Of a stretch of DNA of 12,349 nucleotides, positions 7,589-12,349 are shown one piece after another. The notes under the pieces were generated by a model, which did not search any database, was not told the DNA's origin, and saw only the letters and a list, made by a program, of their open reading frames with translations. Numbering within the stretch: position 1 is the first letter of the stretch; every line of letters begins with the position of its first letter. Source of the DNA: Syntrophus sp. (in: bacteria) (lineage in GTDB: Bacteria > Desulfobacterota > Syntrophia > Syntrophales > UBA8958); contig DMAT01000233.1 of the NCBI GenBank assembly GCA_003451635.1, positions 1 through 12,349 of the forward strand. Direction: 5' to 3'. Both the position numbers and the translations under genes were made by a program.

Positions 7589-9724
7589 TCACCTCTTTTC
7601 ATTTTTTCTCAGGATGACTCGTATGTCCACCGCCTTCACTCCTTCTCCCTGCTCATAGACAACGAGGGGATTGATTTCGATGTCTGAAATCCCTTTGCAG
7701 TGGCGAATAATGCCTCCCAGCATCGTAACGACACTTACGACAGCGGCTACATCTTTTATTTTTTCCCCTCGTACCCCGAGGAGCAAGGGATAAGAACGGA
7801 GTTCTTTTATCATGCTCATAATGTCCCCCCTATCAACGGGGAGCGCCCGGAAAGAAACATCTTTCATGACTTCCACATAGATCCCGCCCAGGCCGACCAT
7901 AATCGTGGGCCCGAAGATCCGATCAATCCTTGCCCCTACAATCAGTTCCGTTCCCGGCTTAACCATCTCTGAGATATCGACTCCTTCGATCAACGCGTGA
8001 GGAGCATATGCCTTGCAACTGCTCAGAATGGCCCCATAGGCCTCGACAACCTCACTCTCATTTTCCAGGTTCAGGGCAATCCCGCCGGCATCACTTTTGT
8101 GGATAATGTCCATGGAAACAACTTTCATAACCACGGGATAACCGATGGCGCCGGCCGCCTTAACGGTCCCCTTGATCGTCTGCGCCTGGATGCTTCTCGG
8201 AATGGTGATACCCGCTATATTCATAATTTTCTGGGCTTCATGGGCCAGGAGAAAGAACCGGCCCTTCTTTCTTGCATCAGATGCAATGGCCGTGATGGAA
8301 GCCGTATCCAGTGCGGCATCGGAAATTTTATCCCCATCAGAATGACTTCCCATAAATCCCTTATATCGATACATCGCCCCCAGCGATGAAGCCGTGTCAT
8401 AAACATCATCGGAAACAGGGACGCCTCTTTTCCTCGCTGAAACCAGGTAATCCGCTGTCTTTTGCCCTCCGAAAAGAGTAAACACAATGAGCTTTCCCTT
8501 GGACTTGTATTTAAGGAAGGTCTTCTCGATGATGGTTCCAAGGTCCGCAGAAGGTGAAAGAGCCGATTCGCAATAGATGCCGAAAACAGTATGGATATTG
8601 TCATTGCCAAGGGCCGCATCAAAAGCTTTTGCATAGTCGGCCGCCGCCGCCTGACCCGTAATATCAATGGGATTTTTGGTGGATCCAAATGTAGGAATGA
8701 CGGAAGAAAAAACACTTTTCAGGTTTTGAGGATCATCATAAAGACTAACACCATATTTTTCGCAGGCGTCCGTCGCCATCACGCCGGCCCCCCCGCCATT
8801 GGTTATTATAACTGTGTTTCCCCCCTTGGGAAGCGGGTTGCCAGCCAGGAGCATTGCCCAGTTAAAAGCCTCTTTGGTGCTTTCCGCCCGAAGAGCACCG
8901 CACTGGTGGATTACATCGTCAAAGACGGCATCCGAGCCGGCCAGCGAACCTGTATGGGATGCGGCCGCCCTGGCGCCTTTCTCGGAACGACCGGACTTGA
9001 TAACGACCACCGGCTTTTTCAAGGTGGTATTTCTGACGGCCCGGATGAATTTCTCCCCATTCCGTATCCCTTCGATGTACATGAGTATGATACGGGTAGC
9101 CTCATGATCACAAAGATAGGTCAGAAGGTCAGACTCATCGATGTCCGACTTATTCCCGACGGAAACAATGGCAGATAAGCCAATATTTTCTACGGAGGCC
9201 TGACCGATCAGCGTCAGCCCGAGGGCGCCGCTTTGGGTAATCATGGCCAGATGACCAGACGGGATATCACCGGAGACGAAGGTGGCGTTTAAACTGACCT
9301 GTGAGGAATAGATGCCGAAGACGTTGGGGCCAAGAATCCGCATCCCTTTGGAGCGGGCGTAATCGGCGATCCTTTTTTCCTCTTCAAAATTACCGACCTC
9401 CGAAAACCCGGAGGTAATGATGACGCAATGTTTTACTTTTTTCTCAGCGCACTGGACGATTGTATCATAGACAAGCCCCGCAGGGAGGGTGATGCAAACC
9501 ACATCAATGTTATCATCGACATCAAGGATGCTTCGGAAAACCGGCATTCCTTCGATTTTTCCACCACCCGGGTTCACAGGATAAATGGTTCCCCCATAGC
9601 CGCCGGCAATGACATTTTGCAGCACTGCGTGGCCAATTTTGCTTTTATCCCGGGAGGCGCCAATAATAGCCAACGATCGGGGTTCAAAAAGAGATCTCAT
9701 GTTTTCGGCATCATGCTCCGTCAT
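7589..9724 (-). CDS. ADP-forming acetate/acyl-CoA ligase (fused alpha-beta subunits)
   Basis: This 711-residue cytoplasmic enzyme catalyses acyl-CoA + ADP + Pi = acid + CoA + ATP, giving substrate-level phosphorylation in anaerobes, or the reverse activation. Domain order is the CoA-binding Rossmann domain (about 10-140, IIGASRDKSKIGHAVLQN at 20-37), succinyl-CoA-ligase-like domains (about 150-460) and the ATP-grasp beta part (about 480-711). The phosphohistidine is H257 in ASHTGSLAG, and E218 (YIEG) matches its stabilising Glu. These are the same positions I recall for the Pyrococcus alpha subunit. H542 in HKSDAGG matches the beta-subunit His that relays the phosphate. The C-terminal ATP-grasp loop reads SDIEINPL (680-687). 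All key residues visible to me are kept, so it should be active. It starts two bases after the CoA-transferase stop, with AAGGA at 9733-9737. Acyl specificity (acetate, propionate, aryl) cannot be read from the sequence. Confidence 0.92.
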   Translation of the reverse strand: MTEHDAENMRSLFEPRSLAIIGASRDKSKIGHAVLQNVIAGGYGGTIYPVNPGGGKIEGMPVFRSILDVDDNIDVVCITLPAGLVYDTIVQCAEKKVKHCVIITSGFSEVGNFEEEKRIADYARSKGMRILGPNVFGIYSSQVSLNATFVSGDIPSGHLAMITQSGALGLTLIGQASVENIGLSAIVSVGNKSDIDESDLLTYLCDHEATRIILMYIEGIRNGEKFIRAVRNTTLKKPVVVIKSGRSEKGARAAASHTGSLAGSDAVFDDVIHQCGALRAESTKEAFNWAMLLAGNPLPKGGNTVIITNGGGAGVMATDACEKYGVSLYDDPQNLKSVFSSVIPTFGSTKNPIDITGQAAAADYAKAFDAALGNDNIHTVFGIYCESALSPSADLGTIIEKTFLKYKSKGKLIVFTLFGGQKTADYLVSARKRGVPVSDDVYDTASSLGAMYRYKGFMGSHSDGDKISDAALDTASITAIASDARKKGRFFLLAHEAQKIMNIAGITIPRSIQAQTIKGTVKAAGAIGYPVVMKVVSMDIIHKSDAGGIALNLENESEVVEAYGAILSSCKAYAPHALIEGVDISEMVKPGTELIVGARIDRIFGPTIMVGLGGIYVEVMKDVSFRALPVDRGDIMSMIKELRSYPLLLGVRGEKIKDVAAVVSVVTMLGGIIRHCKGISDIEINPLVVYEQGEGVKAVDIRVILRKNEKR

Positions 9725-9726
9725 AT

Positions 9727-11616
9727 TTATTCCTTGAAGGACATTGTCATTTCATAGATACCGGCGATATTATGCTTGACGATTTCGAACCCCCCGTTTT
9801 CAAACACGTGGAGCATGGGCTTGTTGTCCGCCAAGACGTCGGCAGTAAATCCCAGTATCCCCTGTCTCTTGGCAAGGTAAGTCATATATGCAAGCAGCTC
9901 TGTCCCAATACCTTTTTTATGATACTCATCTCTCACCGCAAACGCTACTTCTGCGGAATGCTTGCTCTCGTCAATAAAGTATCTTCCGACTCCTACGATT
10001 TCCTGGTTATCCTCATTGCCAACCATGGCAACAATCGCCATTTCTTTGGTGTAATCGATAACGACAAACTCCTGAAGCCGTTCATGGGGCATATCTTTAC
10101 GAACGGAAATAAAGCGTCGGTACAAACTGTTATCAGAAAGAGAATAAACAAAATCCTTTAAAAGCGGTTCATCACTGATTTTGATAGGACGAAAGAATAC
10201 CTTGAAACCAGCTTTGGTGGTCTTGTAAGACTCCAGTTCCCACGGGTACCTTCCTTTTTCACCGGGGATGAACGCCTGATCCTGATAGATTATCCCGGCT
10301 TTTTTTGCCTCTTCAACGAGCCAGGGTCTAAATTTGGGGTGTGCAATGGCAATCAAGTCCATTGCCCGCTCACGGATGCTTTTCCCGTGAATATAGGCAA
10401 TGCCATACTCTGTGACGACATAATGGACGTCACCGCGAATCAATGTCGTCCCGGCCCCCTCTTTGAGCGTCGGCGTGATCCTTGAGATGCTTTCGCCCAC
10501 GGCCGTTGCAGGAAGGGCAAGAATGGCCCTGCCGTTGCGGGACAGGAAGGCGCCGCGCATAAAGTCGGCTTGTCCGCCGATCCCGCTGTAAAGAATCTTC
10601 CCGATTGATTCTGCCGTAGCCTGCCCGGTAAGGTCGATTTCCAGCGCGCTGTTGATGGCCACCAAATTTTCATGCTGGGCAATCACCAGCGGGTTATTTG
10701 TATAGTCGATGGTCCTGAATTCAATATCCGGATTGTCATGGATAAATTCATACGTGTCTTTATGTCCCATGCAGAATGTCGCCACGGATTTCCCACGATT
10801 GATGGTTTTCTTTGTATTGTCGATGACACCTTTTTTCATTAGTTCAACAATACCGTCACTGAAGAGCTCCGTATGCAAACCAAGATGCTTTTTCCCGGAA
10901 AGGTTTTCAAGAATGGCATTGGTAACGGCCCCATATCCAATCTGGATCGTATCGCCGTCCTCGACAAGACGAGCAATATTGATCCCAATTTTATTGGTGA
11001 TTTTCAAGTCTGACTCCGGGCTGTATTCCAGGAGCGGTTCATCATAAGGCAATAAAAAATCGATATCCTCCATGTGGACAAAAGAATCTCCATGGACGCG
11101 AGGCATTTGATTATTAATCTGGGCAACAACATAAGAGGCCTTTTGAACGGCAGCTTTTACGATGTCCAGACTGACGCCAAGGCTCAAATGGCCATGTTTG
11201 TCAGGCAGGGACGTTTGAATAAGAGCCACATCGATATTGACGAGACCCCTGTGAAACAAAGATGGCAACTGGGACAGGAGGATAGGCGTGTAATCCGCCT
11301 GTCCCGTGTTGATGGCATCTCTTGTCGTATCGCCGATGAAGAAAGAATTATGCCGAAAGTTTTGCTTGAATTTCTTTTCGGTATAAGGGGCTACACCGAG
11401 GGTCCGCACGTGAATGATTTCCGCGTCAAAAAAGGCATGGGGTTTTGACTCGATATAGCGGATCAGCCCCTGAACAAGATATTGCGGCTCCGCGCAAGCC
11501 GATCCGATAAATATTGTATTGCCGCGATGAATATGGCTGAAGATGACATCTTCCGACGCAAACTTCTCGGGATATTTCCCTTTCCATGACTCAAGTGAAT
11601 TCGTTTCTATGCTCAT
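9727..11616 (-). CDS. Acetyl-CoA hydrolase/CoA-transferase fused to a GNAT acetyltransferase
   Basis: This 629-residue two-part protein has residues 1 to about 465 as a class I CoA-transferase of the acetyl-CoA hydrolase/4-hydroxybutyrate CoA-transferase family, moving CoA between acyl-CoA and a free acid such as acetate. The probable catalytic Glu, which forms the glutamyl-CoA thioester, is E326 in NSALEIDLTGQ. SGIGGQADFMRGA (344-356) and VTEYGIAYIHGKSIRERA (401-418) are family motifs. Residues of about 470-629 are a GNAT domain with the acetyl-CoA loop VRDEYHKKGIGTELL (561-575) and a terminal ADNKPMLHVFENGGFE motif (596-611). Such fusions are known in the databases. The GNAT may acetylate this enzyme or the adjacent ligase, as Pat-type enzymes do to acyl-CoA synthetases, but its target is unknown. 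The gene leads a four-gene operon. Its ATG has only a weak Shine-Dalgarno, and a sigma-54-like promoter lies about 105 bases upstream. Confidence 0.9.
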   Translation of the reverse strand: MSIETNSLESWKGKYPEKFASEDVIFSHIHRGNTIFIGSACAEPQYLVQGLIRYIESKPHAFFDAEIIHVRTLGVAPYTEKKFKQNFRHNSFFIGDTTRDAINTGQADYTPILLSQLPSLFHRGLVNIDVALIQTSLPDKHGHLSLGVSLDIVKAAVQKASYVVAQINNQMPRVHGDSFVHMEDIDFLLPYDEPLLEYSPESDLKITNKIGINIARLVEDGDTIQIGYGAVTNAILENLSGKKHLGLHTELFSDGIVELMKKGVIDNTKKTINRGKSVATFCMGHKDTYEFIHDNPDIEFRTIDYTNNPLVIAQHENLVAINSALEIDLTGQATAESIGKILYSGIGGQADFMRGAFLSRNGRAILALPATAVGESISRITPTLKEGAGTTLIRGDVHYVVTEYGIAYIHGKSIRERAMDLIAIAHPKFRPWLVEEAKKAGIIYQDQAFIPGEKGRYPWELESYKTTKAGFKVFFRPIKISDEPLLKDFVYSLSDNSLYRRFISVRKDMPHERLQEFVVIDYTKEMAIVAMVGNEDNQEIVGVGRYFIDESKHSAEVAFAVRDEYHKKGIGTELLAYMTYLAKRQGILGFTADVLADNKPMLHVFENGGFEIVKHNIAGIYEMTMSFKE

Positions 11617-11731
11617 ATAAATCCGATCATGTGGTCATAAATGATTATTCTACCTTCAGGTGGTCCGCGCTATGGGCGACTCATAAGGGAACTTCACCGC
11701 CGTGATTACTAAAGATCATCGGCATGGTATC

Positions 11732-11748
11732 TGCAAGCGACTTGCCAA
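11732..11748 (-). promoter_or_regulatory. Sigma-54-type promoter for the acyl-CoA operon
   Basis: On the minus strand the sequence TTGGCAAGTCGCTTGCA matches the -24/-12 consensus TTGGCACGNNNNTTGCW with one mismatch. The two invariant dinucleotides have the required GG-N10-GC spacing (GG at 11746-11745, GC at 11734-11733). The expected start is near 11721, giving a leader of about 105 bases before the CoA-transferase ATG. An equivalent element exists at the mirror position on the other strand, which raises confidence. No good sigma-70 promoter was seen for this operon. Confidence 0.7.
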
Positions 11749-11780
11749 TATCCGAAGGAAAATAAGAATGATGGGTTCGC

Positions 11781-11790
11781 CATTTGATAA
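11781..11790 (-). promoter_or_regulatory. Conserved TTATCAAATG box, left copy
   Basis: Read on the minus strand this 10-mer lies about 60-69 bases before the inferred operon start, between the dyads and the -24 element. It is identical to the copy at 11937-11946 at the mirror position, though the flanks have diverged. TATCAA matches the first half (WATCAA) of the IHF consensus, but the TTR half is missing in both copies. An IHF or other architectural role is therefore only suggested. Confidence 0.5.
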
Positions 11791-11846
11791 CAGGTGGTTA
11801 GGTAGGCAAGCGAGAACCACGGAAAAGTTTGAAAGGAATCGATTGG

Positions 11847-11862
11847 CCTCCATATATGGTGG
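11847..11862. promoter_or_regulatory. Imperfect 16-bp dyad, candidate enhancer site 1
   Basis: CCTCCATATATGGTGG is a palindrome in 14 of 16 positions, with the perfect core CCATATATGG. It lies about 134 bases upstream of the left promoter start and about 151 upstream of the right one, typical distances for sigma-54 activator sites. Its centre is 18 bp from that of the next dyad, close to two helical turns, so both could bind one face of the DNA. Confidence 0.55.
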
Positions 11863-11864
11863 AA

Positions 11865-11880
11865 CCTCAGCATATTGAGG
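11865..11880. promoter_or_regulatory. Imperfect 16-bp dyad, candidate enhancer site 2
   Basis: CCTCAGCATATTGAGG is a dyad with CCTCA/TGAGG half-sites (12 of 16 positions symmetric). It matches dyad 1 at 11 of 16 positions, including the CCTC start, the central ATAT and the terminal GG. Together the two dyads sit exactly around the centre of the large inverted repeat, so one activator could serve both promoters. Confidence 0.55.
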
Positions 11881-11936
11881 GCAAACAGGGCATTCCATAT
11901 TTCTTGTCTGTTCATTGCTATTGATATAACACGCGG

Positions 11937-11946
11937 TTATCAAATG
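11937..11946 (+). promoter_or_regulatory. Conserved TTATCAAATG box, right copy
   Basis: This is the plus-strand partner of the box at 11781-11790, placed at the same distance (about 60-69 bases) before the inferred start of the PAS gene transcript. Perfect conservation of this 10-mer in otherwise diverged arms points to a binding site rather than neutral sequence. Confidence 0.5.
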
Positions 11947-11978
11947 AAGAATCACAATGTTGGTTTTTCAATCGGCTG

Positions 11979-11995
11979 TTGGCAGGCCATTTGCT
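11979..11995 (+). promoter_or_regulatory. Sigma-54-type promoter for the PAS gene
   Basis: TTGGCAGGCCATTTGCT matches the -24/-12 consensus with one mismatch and the exact GG-N10-GC spacing (GG 11981-11982, GC 11993-11994). The predicted start is near 12006, leaving a leader of about 129 bases before the ATG at 12135. The leader is A/T-rich and shows only a short CTCG/CGAG stem (12041-12044 with 12054-12057). Confidence 0.68.
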
Positions 11996-12134
11996 ATTAC
12001 CCCTTTGTCTTTGCCATCTATATTTATGATATCTGGCAGCCTCGAGTTGCTCTGACGAGTTACTATGAAAATATTCTATTGCCTGAGAATTATTACCTTA
12101 AATAAATTAATCCGAGCCAGGAAAGGGTTGCGGC

Positions 12135-12349
12135 ATGTCAAAACCGGTCGACAGCAAACAAATAATTCCCGACTACCAGATGAAACTCGCCGAACTCAAC
12201 AGGCGAATTATGCTGCTGGAAGAAATGTTGCTCAAAAAGGAGAAAACTCTGGAGGCGCTGCAAGATTCCGAGAAGCGCTACCGTAGGCTTTTTGAATCAG
12301 CCAAAGATGGTATCTTGATTCTCGATGCCGATACGGGCAAGGTGGTTGA
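12135..12349 (+). CDS. PAS-domain sensor or regulator, N-terminal part (cut by window edge)
   Basis: The reading frame is open from the ATG to the window end, giving 71 complete codons. Residues 1-45 form a charged helix with heptad-like Leu and Met spacing (KLAELNRRIMLLEEMLLKKEK), probably a dimerising coiled coil. Residues from about 46 are the start of a PAS domain, with SEKRYRRLFESAKDGILILDAD and then TGKVV, a very typical PAS opening. The rest lies outside the window, so it may be a histidine kinase, a cyclic-di-GMP enzyme or a sigma-54 activator. The last would fit the control region upstream. AGGAAAGG (12119-12126) is a suitable ribosome binding site eight bases before the ATG, and a stop codon at 12108 in the same frame excludes an earlier start. 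It is transcribed away from the acyl-CoA operon. Confidence 0.8.
   Translation, partial: MSKPVDSKQIIPDYQMKLAELNRRIMLLEEMLLKKEKTLEALQDSEKRYRRLFESAKDGILILDADTGKVV

Larger units (their letters stand above)
11726..12001. repeat. Large diverged inverted repeat spanning the divergent promoter region
   Basis: The left arm (11726-11863, read on the minus strand) and the right arm (11864-12001, plus strand) align without gaps. Identity is about 55% by my hand count, well above chance for 138 bases. The best-conserved blocks are TTATCAAATG (10/10), the -24/-12 elements with their flanks, and the central dyads. All three pairs share exactly the same centre, 11863.5. It looks like an ancient inverted duplication of a promoter-plus-enhancer unit, or selection for two-fold symmetry. 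The central part carries no believable gene; small open frames on both strands resemble each other only because the DNA does. Confidence 0.75.

Noticed and set aside
7584..7592. GTG start for the DRTGG gene, overlapping the ligase stop by four bases
   Set aside because: There is no ribosome binding site at the right distance, whereas AGAGGTGA fits the ATG at 7583, which also matches the natural N-terminus of the fold.
11709..11955. Overlapping minus-strand open frames of 68 and 79 codons
   Set aside because: No ribosome binding site was seen and they run through the left promoter. Their resemblance to a plus-strand frame across the centre is explained by the inverted repeat in the DNA.
12033..12050. 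Second sigma-54-like element in the PAS gene leader
   Set aside because: TGGCAG and TTGC are present, but GG and GC are separated by 12 bases instead of the required 10.
11875..12105. Plus-strand open frame of 76 codons upstream of the PAS gene
   Set aside because: It covers the right promoter element and box, lacks a Shine-Dalgarno, and shares peptide pieces with the minus-strand frame only through the symmetric DNA.
12065..12286. Plus-strand open frame overlapping the start of the PAS gene
   Set aside because: It is a different frame from the PAS coding sequence, with low-complexity polar content and no ribosome binding site.

Overview
The window is a piece of a mid-GC bacterial chromosome, most plausibly from an anaerobic, respiring or syntrophic deltaproteobacterium (Desulfobacterota, Syntrophus/Smithella-like). 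This placement is inference. It rests on a secreted flavoprotein paired with a multiheme c-type cytochrome, an ADP-forming acyl-CoA synthetase next to a CoA-transferase, and sigma-54-type promoters. No rRNA, tRNA, CRISPR array, transposase or phage gene was seen.

Layout. A strong hairpin terminator (18-61) closes an upstream unit. The plus strand then carries a DUF1207-type outer-membrane protein (102-989), a Tat-exported fumarate-reductase-like flavoprotein (1054-2619), a seven-heme periplasmic cytochrome (2681-3415), an unrecognised 111-residue protein (3450-3785) and a mechanosensitive-channel protein with a long coiled-coil N-terminus (3867-5702). The flavoprotein and cytochrome look like a split flavocytochrome c, with a hairpin between the two genes that may set their ratio. 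A convergent terminator near 5750 separates this block from a minus-strand operon.

The minus-strand operon is read from 11616 down to 5777. It encodes a CoA-transferase fused to a GNAT acetyltransferase, an ADP-forming acyl-CoA synthetase, a BioD-like/DRTGG protein and a cytidylate-kinase-like P-loop protein. The first two can interconvert acyl-CoAs and free acids, with ATP made from ADP and Pi. The last two are probably accessory or regulatory. Spacing is tight, with gaps of 2, 5 and 34 bases. I moved the start of the DRTGG gene to the ATG at 7583, where a Shine-Dalgarno sequence fits.

The most interesting part is the 518-base gap between the CoA-transferase (minus strand) and a PAS-domain gene cut by the window edge (12135-12349, plus strand). 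Read by hand, it is a large diverged inverted repeat centred at 11863.5. Each arm ends in a -24/-12 (sigma-54) promoter-like element with exact GG-N10-GC spacing, one facing each gene. Each arm also has a TTATCAAATG box. Two 16-bp imperfect dyads flank the centre with an 18-bp centre-to-centre distance, where enhancer-binding sites would be expected for both promoters. The simplest reading is a symmetric bidirectional sigma-54 control region driving both the acyl-CoA operon and a PAS-containing sensor or regulator that may control it.
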